From an uncultured Geobacteraceae bacterium (GTDB lineage Bacteria; Desulfobacterota; Desulfuromonadia; Geobacterales; Pseudopelobacteraceae): DNA of 45,920 bases. The stretch covers positions 1 through 45,920 of the forward strand of contig CAIUSO010000042.1 of assembly GCA_903901875.1 (NCBI GenBank), read 5' to 3'. The position numbers were made by a program, and so were the translations under genes. This document shows, piece after piece, positions 1 through 9,162 of this stretch; within the stretch, counting starts at the first letter, position 1, and the number at the start of each line of letters is the position of its first letter. The notes under the pieces are model-generated. The model was not told the origin of the DNA. It saw nothing but the letters and a program-made list of their open reading frames with translations, and searched no databases.

Positions 1-2
1 GC

Positions 3-161
3 CATAAATATAGCGGCGCAGGACTTAAGGAAATAGGCGAGGTGTTTGGCGTCAAGGAATCGGCAGTCTCACAGGCTAGTCGCAGATTTGCACAGGTGCT
101 GGAGCGTGATAAAGAGTTGCTGGTGCAGATTGAAAAGGTCAGAAAGGGTCTTATGATATAA
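3..161 (+). CDS. C-terminal end of a RAYT/Y1-type (IS200-like) transposase, cut by the window edge
   Basis: Only the last 52 codons are present, in frame from position 3 to TAA at 159-161. The visible protein contains SGAGLKEIGEVFGVKESAVS followed by QASRRF, a DnaA-like helix-turn-helix. This is the C-terminal domain commonly found on REP-associated tyrosine transposases (RAYTs). The catalytic HUH and Tyr motifs would lie left of the window and cannot be checked. RAYTs are domesticated Y1 transposases that act on dispersed REP palindromes, and REP-like palindromes occur at 2131-2281 and 6719-6840. That link is inferred. Any other protein with a DnaA-type HTH tail remains possible. Confidence 0.6.
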   Translation, partial: HKYSGAGLKEIGEVFGVKESAVSQASRRFAQVLERDKELLVQIEKVRKGLMI

Positions 162-173
162 ATAGTGTAGGTT

Positions 174-209
174 TGACCCCATATACTCTGGTGACCCCAT
201 ATACTCTGG
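174..209. repeat. 18-bp perfect tandem duplication
   Basis: The unit TGACCCCATATACTCTGG occurs at 174-191 and again at 192-209, directly after the transposase remnant and before the dehydrogenase ribosome binding site (aggag at 221-225). Each unit holds a TATACT hexamer that resembles a -10 box, but no -35 box is correctly spaced. It may be an end relic of the element or a duplication in the leader of the next gene. Confidence 0.75.
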
Positions 210-233
210 TGCACATTAAAAGGAGAACAAACC

Positions 234-1295
234 ATGTACCAGGCAAAAGCATACTCAGTAACCAGCGCAACAGCACCATTCACATCTGACACGATCCAAC
301 GCCGTGAAACAACCGGGCGTGATGTGCAGATCGAAATTCTTTTCTGCGGCATCTGTCATTCGGACCTGCACACAGTGCGTGATGAATGGAACAGTGTCAT
401 GCCCACCACGTATCCATGTGTTCCGGGCCACGAGATCGTCGGCCGGGTCACCAAAACCGGTGCCGAAGTAACACAGTTTAAAACAGGTGATCTGGTAGGG
501 GTCGGCTGCATGGTGGACTCTGATCATATCTGCCCCACCTGTCAGGACCATCAGGAACAGTTCTGCCACAACGGAACCTTCACCTACAACTCGCCGGACA
601 AGCATGGAACTGCCCCGGTAACGTATGGCGGTTACTCTGAAAGTATTGTTGTGGATGAGTGCTTCGTGCTGAGTGTACCGACAAATCTTGAGCTGGCCGG
701 AGTGGCACCGTTACTTTGTGCCGGAATCACCACCTATTCACCCATTCGACGCTGGGGCGACATCAAAGGGAAAAAAGTCGGCATTGTGGGACTTGGTGGT
801 CTGGGGCACATGGGAGTCAAGTTTGCCAAGGCCTTCGGTGCCCATGTTGTGGTCTTCACGACCTCTCCCGGCAAGAAAGAGGACGCCCTCCGTCTTGGTG
901 CCCATGAGGTAATCATCTCGACCAACGCCGATGAGATGCAAAAACACATGGGCACATTCAACTTCATCCTGGATACCATTGCCGCCGATCACGACATCAA
1001 CGCCTACATTACCATGCTTGGACGCGACGGCAACATCACCCTCGTCGGCGCACCGGAAACACCGCTCCAGGTATCTGCTTTTGCCCTGCTGTTCGGCCGT
1101 AAAAGCCTCTCCGGCTCACTCATCGGCGGCATTGCCGAGACACAGGAGATGCTCGACTTCTGCGGTCAGCACAACATTATTTCTGATGTTGAAATCATCC
1201 CGATTCAACAGATCAACGAAGCCTATGAGCGTTTGGTCAGGTCGGATGTTACGTACCGCTTCTCCATCGATATGGCGTCTCTCAAGGCCGAGTGA
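234..1295 (+). CDS. Zinc-dependent NAD(P) alcohol dehydrogenase, YahK/cinnamyl-alcohol-dehydrogenase subgroup
   Basis: The 353-aa medium-chain dehydrogenase would oxidise alcohols or, more likely, reduce aldehydes in the cytoplasm. The GroES-like N-terminal domain supplies the catalytic zinc ligands C41 (in CGICHSDLH), H66/E67 (GHE) and C162. A Rossmann fold with GLGGLG at 186-191 binds the dinucleotide. The structural-zinc lobe is unusual: aligned with YahK-type proteins (from memory) the first Cys ligand is Asp (D97), while C100, C103 and C111 are kept. The start is ATG 234, with aggag 9 bases upstream. The gene stands alone, between the transposase relic and a converging reductase gene. 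Substrate cannot be inferred. Confidence 0.9.
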   Translation: MYQAKAYSVTSATAPFTSDTIQRRETTGRDVQIEILFCGICHSDLHTVRDEWNSVMPTTYPCVPGHEIVGRVTKTGAEVTQFKTGDLVGVGCMVDSDHICPTCQDHQEQFCHNGTFTYNSPDKHGTAPVTYGGYSESIVVDECFVLSVPTNLELAGVAPLLCAGITTYSPIRRWGDIKGKKVGIVGLGGLGHMGVKFAKAFGAHVVVFTTSPGKKEDALRLGAHEVIISTNADEMQKHMGTFNFILDTIAADHDINAYITMLGRDGNITLVGAPETPLQVSAFALLFGRKSLSGSLIGGIAETQEMLDFCGQHNIISDVEIIPIQQINEAYERLVRSDVTYRFSIDMASLKAE

Positions 1296-1382
1296 GGTAC
1301 AAGGAAAAGCTGATTGTAATCGGCACTTCGATCTCCCGGTCTACATCCCGTGTCGGACGGTAACGGGCAACGTTCCTCCGCG

Positions 1383-2027
1383 TTATTCGCCGGCCAACCG
1401 TTGCCCTAATTCAAAGGCCCGTTGGCATTCCAGCGGCAGTACCTCCGCACGGCGATTTGCTTTATGAATCGGGTCGAAGCTTTCGATGACAACTTTGGAG
1501 TAATCATCTACCTGACAGGTGTCAAACGTACACAACGTCTCGGCAGAACCAAGCAGCATCTGCGCATACCGCTCATTGGATTTGAATATCTGTTCATAGC
1601 CAAATTCCTTACTCCGTTCTTCCGTGACATTCATGGTGTAGATAAATCCGGTCTTTATTTTCCGGGGGAACAGAGTGCCATAGGGTACGGTATAAGTAAG
1701 ATACGGAAACAGCAGTCGTTCGAGAAAGCTGCGCGTTTCACCGGTAACCGTTCCGAAGTAGATCGGCGAACCAATGACGAGGGCATCGGCAGTGGCAATT
1801 TTTGTCAATACCGGTGCCAGATCATCATGCAGGACGCATGTGCCATAACTGCTGCCTCCCCGCGTTTTACAGGCAAAACAGCTTTTGCACCCTTTAAAAT
1901 CCAGATCGTACAGATGAAACAGTTCCGTCGTACTCCCCACCGCCTCGGCCCCCTCCAGTGCCTTGGTAACCAGTGTGGCGGTGTTCCATTGTTTCCGAGG
2001 ACTGCCGTTGATTCCGATAACATTCAT
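1383..2027 (-). CDS. Flavodoxin-like NAD(P)H-dependent FMN reductase
   Basis: The 214-aa protein begins MNVIGINGSPRK and continues with an NTATLV stretch, the phosphate-binding loop of flavodoxin-fold (NADPH-dependent FMN reductase / iron-sulfur flavoprotein-like) enzymes. Four cysteines in CKSCFACK...C (C47, C50, C53, C64; CX2CX2CX10C) resemble the cysteine cluster of the iron-sulfur flavoprotein branch, but the last spacing is longer than the usual pattern, so a bound Fe-S cluster is uncertain. GSPIYFGTVTGETRSFLER at about 87-105 is the typical second FMN-contact region. ATG 2027 was chosen because AGGAG lies 8 bases upstream; a longer in-frame reading would put this Shine-Dalgarno inside the gene. 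It is probably a quinone, nitro-group or flavin reductase; substrate unknown. Confidence 0.85.
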   Translation of the reverse strand: MNVIGINGSPRKQWNTATLVTKALEGAEAVGSTTELFHLYDLDFKGCKSCFACKTRGGSSYGTCVLHDDLAPVLTKIATADALVIGSPIYFGTVTGETRSFLERLLFPYLTYTVPYGTLFPRKIKTGFIYTMNVTEERSKEFGYEQIFKSNERYAQMLLGSAETLCTFDTCQVDDYSKVVIESFDPIHKANRRAEVLPLECQRAFELGQRLAGE

Positions 2028-2130
2028 ATGTGTGTCTCCTTTGAGCAACGACAGTATCAATATTGAGGAAGAGCTGCAATATGAAACCGCACGGCGGGTA
2101 ATACAACGTGCGGATATTCAGAAATAATCA

Positions 2131-2281
2131 GTTAGAAAACCGCACGGCGAAAAACTCTGCCTTATCCCCTCATCCGGCCTTCGGCCACCTTCTCCCGGGG
2201 GGAGAAGTGTTACATTTTTTCCTTCTCCCTCGGGGAGAAGGTGCCCGTCAGGGCGGATGAGGGCGAACCGTGGCCTCATCG
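2131..2281. repeat. REP-like palindromic repeat, copy 1 (with 33-bp internal duplication)
   Basis: A GC-rich imperfect palindrome whose arms include CCTCATCCGGCC and GGCGGATGAGG, with a CTTCTCCC/GGGAGAAG core. An inverted copy lies at 6719-6840. Compared with that copy, this one carries an extra 33 bases near 2207-2240, which repeat the CTTCTCCC...GGGGAGAAG hairpin. A 12-bp AACCGCACGGCG at 2138-2149 also occurs just upstream at 2085-2096. The 2061-2565 stretch contains no convincing gene, only this repeat and the one at 2331. Confidence 0.8.
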
Positions 2282-2330
2282 CAAAAAAACTATGTGGACA
2301 ATACTGAGGCTCTTGCAAAAGTCCAAACGA

Positions 2331-2416
2331 TGTCATTCCGTCAGGCTTCAGGCCGGAATCCGGATTCTAACTGCCTGAAAAACCTGGATCCCCGACAAAG
2401 GCATTCGGGGATGACA
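2331..2416. repeat. Dispersed palindromic repeat (GTCATTCC...GGGATGAC type)
   Basis: The ends TGTCATTCCG (2331-2340) and CGGGGATGACA (2407-2417) are near-inverted repeats, with internal GGAATCC and GGATCC motifs. The layout is that of small non-coding palindromes often scattered in Deltaproteobacterial genomes. No coding capacity is seen, and no second copy lies in the window. Confidence 0.5.
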
Positions 2417-2565
2417 ATTTATGTGCAACGGGCTCTACTGAGAAATAATACTTGAATAGGCAGGCGGACGCCCTTTTTTGTTGTATCAACCTCCATCATA
2501 TTGCAGAATACTGCCACCCTGAAGCTCTCTTCAGAATTGTAAATCCAACCGTACGGGAACCTCCC

Positions 2566-3054
2566 ATGACAGCCGAAGAAATCAATAATTTTTTCCTGGT
2601 CGCTTTGAATTATGCGATCAACCAACTGGTGACAGAGGGTCAATTACCGGCAACGGCGGTAATAAAAACCGCCACGGGAGAATGCACCGCCTGCACGTTG
2701 CACATCACTGAGACAAGAAGTAAATCCGAGGCCATAGCCGGGTTTGTCGCGGAGCTTACCGCACTGAGACCTCCCTGCGCCGTGGTTGTCGTACCGATTT
2801 CCCCGACTGCTGGCAAGAGAGGAAAACGTACAACCTCATTGTGTGTGGCTTTCCAGTCGTTTCAAAAGAAATTTGTGAGTTTGGTCAACTATGAAAAGAG
2901 TAAAAAGGGTGAGTTTGTTTTTGATGCACCATATTTTTGTGACGATACCGAAATTGTCCTCTTCGGCCATGAATATTTTGGAGATGCTTTCGCCCGGGAT
3001 AGTCATCCGGCCTCCCCGCACGACACACATAACGTTCTCAAACCGATGGGCTGA
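2566..3054 (+). CDS. Conserved-looking protein of unknown function (162 aa)
   Basis: I do not recognise the family. The protein starts MTAEEINNFFLVALNYAINQ, has no signal peptide or membrane helix, and ends in a His/Pro-rich tail. Cysteines occur at GECTACTLH and near residues 69, 93 and 123, without a metal-site pattern. ATG 2566 was chosen because a GGGAAC sequence lies 5 bases upstream. A TTG at 2452 would add 38 residues of unlikely composition. The gene converges on the heme-sensor kinase, with about 20 bp between the stops. It is likely real because the frame is open over a non-repetitive stretch between two repeats, but its function is unknown. Confidence 0.55.
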   Translation: MTAEEINNFFLVALNYAINQLVTEGQLPATAVIKTATGECTACTLHITETRSKSEAIAGFVAELTALRPPCAVVVVPISPTAGKRGKRTTSLCVAFQSFQKKFVSLVNYEKSKKGEFVFDAPYFCDDTEIVLFGHEYFGDAFARDSHPASPHDTHNVLKPMG

Positions 3055-3074
3055 TTGCGTCGCGTGTTGAGGAA

Positions 3075-6000
3075 TCACATGCATGATGGTGCCAGCCACT
3101 TCGTCAACATCCCGGCAATCACCTCTTTTTTTACCGGTTTCGACAAGAAGTCATCCATTCCAACCTCTGCACATCTTTCCCGGTCTTCATGCATCGCATT
3201 GGCCGTCATGGCAATGACCGTGACCCGATGATTAATGACATTTGAACGAGGATCGCGAATGGTCGCCGTTGCTTCAAAGCCATCCATTTCCGGCATCAGG
3301 CAATCCATCAATACCAGATCGTAGTCAATTTTTTCCAGTGCATCCAGGGCTTCCCGACCGTTAGAAACGATATCGATGCAATAGCCAAGACTCTGGAGTG
3401 TTTTTTGTGCAACTTTCTGGTTAATGGCATTATCTTCAGCCAGCAGTATGCGGGCAGAATGCGGTTTGACCACCGCCTTCTCCCCTTCCGGGGAAGCACA
3501 GGTTGCCTGCCTCGCCGTACCCGTCAAACCCAGCACCTGGGCGATACAGTCGTGCAATCTGGATTGGCGCACCGGCTTCAGCAACTGAGCGGCAAAACCG
3601 GTTTCCTCGACCAGCACTTTTTCCTTGTTATAGCCATGTAATGACTGCATGAGCACCAAGGCGGGGTCCACCCCCTGCTCTGCCTTGATGCTGCGAGCAA
3701 CCCCTATCCCGTCAATTCCTGGCATATACTGATCAATCAGCACGACCCGAAAGGGTGAACCGGAATCGGCCGCTTCCCGGAGAATTTCCAAGGCACTCTC
3801 GCCATCGGAAGCAGACGCGGTGCAGCATCCCCATGGCTCAAGCTGGCTGAGAAGCACCCCACGGCAGGTGGCATTATCATCCACAACCAGTATTCTGGTG
3901 CCGTTAATATCCATCTGGTTAACCGCCCCCCCACCCACCAGAGGTATTTCCTGGGGTGGTACGGCAAAGCACACCGTAAAATGGAAGGTGGACCCGACAC
4001 CATAGTCACTGACAACACCAATTTTCCCTCCCATTATTTCAGCCAGCTGCTTGCTGATGGCAAGACCAAGTCCCGTACCACCAAATTTACGGGTTGTGGA
4101 ACCGTCGGCCTGAATAAAGGGAGCAAACACCGCCTCCAGACGGTCTGCCGGAATGCCGATACCGGTGTCACGAACCTTGAATAACACCGTGGCACTTTCC
4201 TCGGAACGCCCATCGAGCGATGCGGTGATAACTATTTCACCGGCACCGGTAAACTTGATCGCGTTACCGGCCAGGTTGGTAATGATCTGCCTGACCCTGC
4301 CGGCATCTCCCTTCAAACATTCGGGAATGGCAGGATCTACCGAACAGATGAGTTCCAACCCCTTTTCGGCCGCACGGAGAGACAGGAGTTCGGCAGCATC
4401 CTCCAGCATTCCCCTCAGATTAAAATCGCGTATTTCCAGATCAAGTTTTCCCGCTTCGGTTTTGGAAAAATCAAGGATGTCGTTAATGAGATCCAGCAGA
4501 TTTTCCCCGCTCTTACGGATCGCCTCGGTGAACTCACTCTGCTCCTGGGAAAGTGCCGTTTCAGCCAGCAAGCTGGCCATGCCGATGACACCGTTCATCG
4601 GGGTTCGTATTTCATGACTCATGGAAGAGAGAAAGGCACTCTTGGTTCGTGTGGCACTCTCGGCGAGCTCCTTTGCTTCATGCAACTCGGCAATAAGCCG
4701 TTTGGTATCCGTTATATCTTCACACACCGCCAGATAGTGGGTGGTTTCCCCCTCTTGATTGCGGAGCGGCGAAATAGACACCCGCTCCCAGAGTAAGGTG
4801 CCATCGTTACGTCTGTTGGCCAACTCTCCGCTCCAGGTACCGCCACCGGTTATGGTCGCCCACAGCTCTTTAATTGCTTTCTGATCGGTTTCCGCCGATT
4901 TGAGAATCCGGGGATTTCTGCCAATCACTTCGTCGGCTCCATAACCGGTCATTGCCGTAAATCGTGGATTGACGAATTCAATATCCGCCTGTAGATCGGT
5001 TATAATGATCGAAACCGGGCTCTGCTCCACCGCACGTGAAAGTTTAAGAAGCTCCGCCTCATGTCGTTTGCGCACCGTGATGTCGCCGTGGGAAATAACG
5101 GCACACCGGTTGCCGTTAAAGAGAAAGGGGTTCATTTTGCAATCGAACCAATAGTCGTTGCCCCGTACGTGGCAGGAAAACTCTTTGGTAAATTGGGGAA
5201 GTGAGCCATCGAGAACGGCGGTGATCCCCTCGTAAAAAGCCCCTCCACGGGAAACGGGTTCCGCTGAAAACAGCTCAAACGCTTTCAAATAGCTGATCCC
5301 CTTACCGGTTTTATCCGGTGTTATGTCATGTTCCCTGGCAAAACTATCCCAGGCACGGTTGGTGTAGATGATCGTTCCCTCTTCATCCACCACGCAAATA
5401 TGGGCACTCTGTCCGTCCAGTGTGGCACGGGTAAACTTTTCCATTTCCCGGATGGTCCGTTCCGCACTGTTTGCCGCTTCAATAGACGCACTCAGCTGGT
5501 ATTCAAGGTTCTTCTGGTCGGTAATGTCGTTGACAAAACCGTGCCACAGCACGCTGCCGTCGGCCGTTTTTTCCGGGCGGGCAAAACCGTAACGCCAGCG
5601 TGTCCCCAGTTCCGGCAGAACCACGCGAAATTCGTATTCCCACGGTTCCATGGTACGTGCCGATCCGGCGATAGAAAGGGATACTCCTGCGGCGTCATCG
5701 GGGTGAAGCGCGGCATACATGGCCGAAGCATCGGTGCGGACCTGTTCGGGCGTCACTCCGTATATTTCCCTGATGGCATCACTGACATAGGGAAAACAGG
5801 ACCTACCGTCGGGATACAGACGAAACTGGTAAATCAGACCGGGCACCTGCTGGGAAAGTCCGGCCAGGAGATTATGGCTCTCCTCCAGCTCCTCTTCCCG
5901 CTCCCGCAGGGTATTGATAAGTACATTTTGTGCCGTTAGTTGTTTGTCAAGGCCTCTCCGATAGGCAACAAGTGTCATAATGCCGAGAATCAGAACAGAG

Positions 6001-6662
6001 CCATGCCCCACAAGCTCCAACGGTATTTTTACGAGAAGTCGCTCCCTGCTCGGGGTCCAGGGGACCGAAATGCTCAAACCACCCCGTATATCTCCGGCCT
6101 TATACCCCTGGTGGGCATGACACTTCAGGCAGGGAACTTCCGTTCTGAGGGGACGCATAAAACGCAGATACGGCTTGCCATCAAGGGTATCAAGCGAGGA
6201 ATACTCAGCAGTTCCTTTTTCAAAAAGCTTTAACGCCCACTGTTCCCACGTATCGGGGGCGTTTTGCTGCCGCAATGGTTTAAGGCTGGTTAAATGTCCC
6301 CGTACCCCGGTGGCGGAAAAACTGAGTTCATGCACTTGACGAGTCAGGTATGATGGGTTAACAAGAGTAAGACGCTTGCCGGACGGGGTTGTTATGTCAC
6401 GTTCCGGGATGGCAGCAAGGTAGGGATTTTCTGGTGTTTCCGAAGTAACTGTCACATAAACGCCGCCATGTTTGGCAGCCCAGAGGCGATAGGCGATATC
6501 TTTGTTGAAATTATCGATGGCAACGGTGACCACATTGCGATATTCAGCAGTATAGTCTTTATAAATATTCCATATGCAGAAACTGCAGATCAGGGTTGAC
6601 CAGCAGGTAATCAATAGTGAAAATGGCAGATGTACCAGATCAAAACGACGTACAAAATTCAA
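3075..6662 (-). CDS. Membrane hybrid histidine kinase with heme-c (Tll0287/DUF3365-like) periplasmic sensor
   Basis: About 1195 aa. A first membrane helix (about 10-33) is followed by a periplasmic domain with a c-type heme motif CLKCH (C178-H182) in a context matching DUF3365/Tll0287-like domains. Then come a second helix (about 213-233), three PAS domains (about 265-390, 405-540, 545-665), HisKA with [11 protein letters not shown] (phospho-His683), HATPase with FGGTGLGL, and two receivers (phospho-Asp 977 and 1120, with conserved Lys in LLKP and SKP). It probably senses periplasmic redox state or a small ligand and signals by internal phosphorelay; there is no HPt domain, so a separate one is needed. 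TTG 6662 was preferred because GAGGAG lies 7 bases upstream; GTG 6677 is the longer alternative and has a badly placed Shine-Dalgarno. The C-terminal half is a close paralogue of the 19809-22949 kinase. Confidence 0.9.
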   Translation of the reverse strand: MNFVRRFDLVHLPFSLLITCWSTLICSFCIWNIYKDYTAEYRNVVTVAIDNFNKDIAYRLWAAKHGGVYVTVTSETPENPYLAAIPERDITTPSGKRLTLVNPSYLTRQVHELSFSATGVRGHLTSLKPLRQQNAPDTWEQWALKLFEKGTAEYSSLDTLDGKPYLRFMRPLRTEVPCLKCHAHQGYKAGDIRGGLSISVPWTPSRERLLVKIPLELVGHGSVLILGIMTLVAYRRGLDKQLTAQNVLINTLREREEELEESHNLLAGLSQQVPGLIYQFRLYPDGRSCFPYVSDAIREIYGVTPEQVRTDASAMYAALHPDDAAGVSLSIAGSARTMEPWEYEFRVVLPELGTRWRYGFARPEKTADGSVLWHGFVNDITDQKNLEYQLSASIEAANSAERTIREMEKFTRATLDGQSAHICVVDEEGTIIYTNRAWDSFAREHDITPDKTGKGISYLKAFELFSAEPVSRGGAFYEGITAVLDGSLPQFTKEFSCHVRGNDYWFDCKMNPFLFNGNRCAVISHGDITVRKRHEAELLKLSRAVEQSPVSIIITDLQADIEFVNPRFTAMTGYGADEVIGRNPRILKSAETDQKAIKELWATITGGGTWSGELANRRNDGTLLWERVSISPLRNQEGETTHYLAVCEDITDTKRLIAELHEAKELAESATRTKSAFLSSMSHEIRTPMNGVIGMASLLAETALSQEQSEFTEAIRKSGENLLDLINDILDFSKTEAGKLDLEIRDFNLRGMLEDAAELLSLRAAEKGLELICSVDPAIPECLKGDAGRVRQIITNLAGNAIKFTGAGEIVITASLDGRSEESATVLFKVRDTGIGIPADRLEAVFAPFIQADGSTTRKFGGTGLGLAISKQLAEIMGGKIGVVSDYGVGSTFHFTVCFAVPPQEIPLVGGGAVNQMDINGTRILVVDDNATCRGVLLSQLEPWGCCTASASDGESALEILREAADSGSPFRVVLIDQYMPGIDGIGVARSIKAEQGVDPALVLMQSLHGYNKEKVLVEETGFAAQLLKPVRQSRLHDCIAQVLGLTGTARQATCASPEGEKAVVKPHSARILLAEDNAINQKVAQKTLQSLGYCIDIVSNGREALDALEKIDYDLVLMDCLMPEMDGFEATATIRDPRSNVINHRVTVIAMTANAMHEDRERCAEVGMDDFLSKPVKKEVIAGMLTKWLAPSCM

Positions 6663-6718
6663 AGCAATACTCCTCACCTCTATCGCTACTCTATGTTTGC
6701 GTTGTCAGTTAGTTTTTT

Positions 6719-6840
6719 GCATGAGGCTACGGTTCGCCCTCATCCGCCCTGACGGGCACCTTCTCCCCCCGGGAGAGGGTGCCCGAAGGCCGGATGAGGG
6801 GATAAGGCAGAGTTTTTCGCCGCGTAATTTTCTAACCGGA
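6719..6840. repeat. REP-like palindromic repeat, copy 2 (inverted relative to copy 1)
   Basis: The reverse complement of this stretch matches 2131-2281 from GTTAGAAAA through CCTCATCCGGCC to the GGCGGATGAGG and CGAACCGT ends, without the 33-bp internal insertion. The two copies face each other across the small unknown gene and the heme-sensor kinase. The dyad could act as a bidirectional terminator or a RAYT target; neither is shown. Confidence 0.8.
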
Positions 6841-6999
6841 CAACACTGACTTATATGTTTGCCTTTTCACAAAAGAATTATAGGGTTTATTCTATCGTAC
6901 CCATGATTGATTGTATATTCGTGGAATTCACTACAAAGTGATTTATGTGGAGTTTTATGCAGGAGGGGGATTACGAAGAGTAATTTGCCAGCGGTGTGA
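6841..6999. other. AT-rich intergenic stretch without a recognised gene
   Basis: Together with the repeat at 6719-6840 it fills the 337-bp gap between the heme-sensor kinase and the LuxR-type regulator. It contains AATTCACTACAAAGTGATTT, a short imperfect dyad around 6929 (CACT...AGTG). I see no promoter good enough to call and no coding sequence. Confidence 0.4.
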
Positions 7000-7617
7000 T
7001 TACATCTGTTCGGCGATCATGGCCCAACGGGCCAGGCTTGCCGCATTGGGAGCTTCAAGCTTTCTCATCAGATTGGCACGATGTACCTCCACGGTGTTGG
7101 TCCGAAGCTGTAAACGTGTAGCTATTTCCTTGGATGTCATGCCCTGCCCAACCAGCACGAGCACCTCAAATTCGCGGGAGGTGATATGGCTGCGAAGCAC
7201 CTCAAATTCTTTCTGCCACACCGCCACTTCTGTGGTGTGACGAAGCTGTTCGATACGCAGAAGCCGACTGGCAACCGCTGTCACGAGCTCCTTTGCAGAG
7301 AATGGCTTTGGTAAATAATCATCGGCTCCTTCGGTCATTCCCCGGCGAACATCACCCCGCTCGTCAAGAGATGTGACAAATATAAAGGGAATATCCGAGA
7401 TGGTGCTATCGCTTTTCAGAAACTCCAGGACCGAGTAACCATCCATTTCCGGCATCATCACGTCGCATAACACAAGATCGGGCCGTTCTTCCCGGATCAT
7501 GCCAACACCATCAACCCCATTTGTGGCGGTTCGAACAGCATACCCTTCCCTGACAAGAAGCTTTTCCATTGTGGTGCGATATGAGTCCGTATCTTCAATT
7601 ATCAGAAGTGATTTCAC
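7000..7617 (-). CDS. NarL/LuxR-family response regulator
   Basis: A 205-aa two-domain regulator. The receiver has an acidic pocket E8/D9, phospho-Asp52 in CDVMMPEMDG, and K104 in PKPF. A LuxR/GerE helix-turn-helix follows at about 145-205 (ITSREFEVL, MTSKEIATRL, TNTVEVHRANLMRKL). It should bind DNA when phosphorylated. It starts at GTG 7617, which overlaps the TGA of the PAS-protein gene (GTGA overlap), so the two are translationally coupled. The PAS protein lacks a kinase domain, so the cognate kinase must be elsewhere, perhaps one of the nearby hybrid kinases. Confidence 0.9.
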   Translation of the reverse strand: MKSLLIIEDTDSYRTTMEKLLVREGYAVRTATNGVDGVGMIREERPDLVLCDVMMPEMDGYSVLEFLKSDSTISDIPFIFVTSLDERGDVRRGMTEGADDYLPKPFSAKELVTAVASRLLRIEQLRHTTEVAVWQKEFEVLRSHITSREFEVLVLVGQGMTSKEIATRLQLRTNTVEVHRANLMRKLEAPNAASLARWAMIAEQM

Positions 7618-8210
7618 ACAGCATCCTTATTGGCTCTCAGATTCCGCAGCTCCTTTTCAACGCACGACGGACAGATTGAATGGGAAAACAGTGCTTCCGA
7701 GTGGTCTGAAATATAAGATTCAAGCTGCTGCCAGATTTCCTTATCGTCCCTGATCTTCTTACAGTAGCTGCAAATCGGAATAATTCCGGTTAATGTTTTA
7801 ATTTCATTTTCCAGCCTGGTTTTCAGTGCTTCCTGAGCCTCAACCCGCTCGGTCACATCAATGCAACTGCCAATATAACCGGCAAAAACCCCCTCGACAT
7901 TGAACGGAACCCCACGGTCAAAAATCCAGCGATAGACACCATCATGACGCTTCAGGCGATATTCCATTTCAAAAACTTTTCTACTGTTGAAGTTATCAAG
8001 ATAGATTTTTAAGCAGCGGTCAAAATCGTCCGGATGCACCCCTTCGGCCCAGCCGTTACCAAACTCCTCTTCCATGGTTCGTCCACGAAAGTCAAGCCAG
8101 CGGTCATTAAAGTAGTCACAGAGGGCATCGGTATTCGCCCGCCAGCTCAAAATCGGAGACTGTTCAACCAAAGCTGCATATTCAGATAAGGAAAGACGCG
8201 CATCACCCAT
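7614..8210 (-). CDS. PAS-domain sensor protein with C-terminal CxxC...CxxC motif
   Basis: A 198-aa soluble protein. A PAS fold covers about 8-125 and ends in the PAC-type IDVTERVEAQE. A short coiled stretch follows, then GIIPICSYCKKIRDD and ESYISDHSEA...ICPSC. The last two form the four-cysteine module (C147, C150, C180, C183) often found at the end of sensor and GGDEF proteins, possibly a zinc site. There is no kinase or output domain, so it probably modulates the overlapping response regulator or another kinase (inference). ATG 8210 was chosen because GAGG lies about 8 bases upstream; a GTG at 8243 would add 11 residues. Confidence 0.8.
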   Translation of the reverse strand: MGDARLSLSEYAALVEQSPILSWRANTDALCDYFNDRWLDFRGRTMEEEFGNGWAEGVHPDDFDRCLKIYLDNFNSRKVFEMEYRLKRHDGVYRWIFDRGVPFNVEGVFAGYIGSCIDVTERVEAQEALKTRLENEIKTLTGIIPICSYCKKIRDDKEIWQQLESYISDHSEALFSHSICPSCVEKELRNLRANKDAV

Positions 8211-8261
8211 ACTAACTACCTCAAAGGGGCCATCACACCCCACGGTCCAAAAAGCACTCTC

Positions 8262-8531
8262 TCAAACAGATCCCCGATCTGCCTCTATCATCCGTTTCAA
8301 TTTCAGTAATTTCACCTGCATACTCTGTTGCAAATCAGCCGATACTTCTCCCTCTTGCACCGTCTTTACTTCACTATTACGAATAAGCAGACTCACCATA
8401 TACCCACTCGATTCCAGGTTAGCAAGATGCATATCCGTACACCCAAGCCGGGCACCATTGACCAGCGTAACACGTAGTGCCGGTATCCCCATCTCTTTGG
8501 CAGCGGTAATCAGGTAGTTTGTCAACGGCAT
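8262..8531 (-). CDS. Small protein of unknown function (89 aa)
   Basis: I do not recognise the family. The protein starts MPLTNYLITAAKEMGIPALR and has a predicted mixed alpha/beta N-terminal half and a Lys-rich helical C-terminus (MQVKLLKLKRMIEA). It has no signal peptide. ATG 8531 is preceded by GGGGGAGAG at suitable distance. It lies 51 bp upstream of the PAS-protein gene on the same strand and may be cotranscribed. Confidence 0.6.
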   Translation of the reverse strand: MPLTNYLITAAKEMGIPALRVTLVNGARLGCTDMHLANLESSGYMVSLLIRNSEVKTVQEGEVSADLQQSMQVKLLKLKRMIEADRGSV

Positions 8532-8602
8532 GGGCTTTCTCTCCCCCTGACACAAGCATACAGTAAGATAATCTCATTAACAACACATTATATTGGGATT
8601 GT

Positions 8603-9109
8603 CTATCTGAAAGCTACATGTATACCGTAAAACAAGAGAGCCGTCATCACTGTCCAGAGCAGCAGGCTAAAAGGATATTTGAGTAAAATTCTGAAGTCCT
8701 GCCGGGAAGGTACGCAGGCCGCAGCACAACCGTAGAGTATCAGCGGCAACAGATAATCCGGCAGCCAGAGCGGTCGCCGCTCCCAGTACACCATGGCACC
8801 ATACCCGACAAGCAGCCACACCAGTGGGGCAAGGGCGGTTGGACAGGCTGACAGGAGATTAGGCACAGAAGCGACACTGCCGAGTACCCATCCCCCCCCT
8901 TTTCGGTGCGGCATGATGGACCATGACGAGGGATGACCACCGGTAAAAAAGGCGGCGAGCAAATGGGCCGTTTCATGCATTATGGTAAAAGGTAAACAGT
9001 AGAGGATAACCAGAAAAGAGGATGAAGACGTAATACGCCGGTGACATGCTCCCAAAATCAGGGAGAGAATCAGGTAGCCGAGCAACGCCCGTGTGTCCGA
9101 TATCAGCAT
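8603..9109 (-). CDS. Polytopic membrane protein with HExxH motif, M50-like protease candidate
   Basis: 168 aa with about four to five hydrophobic segments. H45-E-T-A-H49 lies at the end of the second segment, followed by LLAAFFTGGHP, the usual layout of site-2-protease-like M50 membrane metalloproteases. The third metal ligand is not clear; the D in VPSRQDF at about 134-140 is a candidate. It would cut a membrane substrate such as an anti-sigma factor or receptor, but no substrate is encoded next to it. ATG 9109 was chosen because GAGGG sits about 11 bases upstream; GTG 9121 would directly abut it. Confidence 0.65.
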   Translation of the reverse strand: MLISDTRALLGYLILSLILGACHRRITSSSSFLVILYCLPFTIMHETAHLLAAFFTGGHPSSWSIMPHRKGGGWVLGSVASVPNLLSACPTALAPLVWLLVGYGAMVYWERRPLWLPDYLLPLILYGCAAACVPSRQDFRILLKYPFSLLLWTVMTALLFYGIHVAFR

Positions 9110-9162
9110 GGGCGCACACACCCTCGGACCGGCATGGAAGTGGCAACCCGCATCACGGGGGT

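Noticed and set aside
2131-6840. Composite transposon bounded by the inverted repeats
   Set aside because: The repeats are non-coding REP-like palindromes without a transposase between them; no target duplication was seen.
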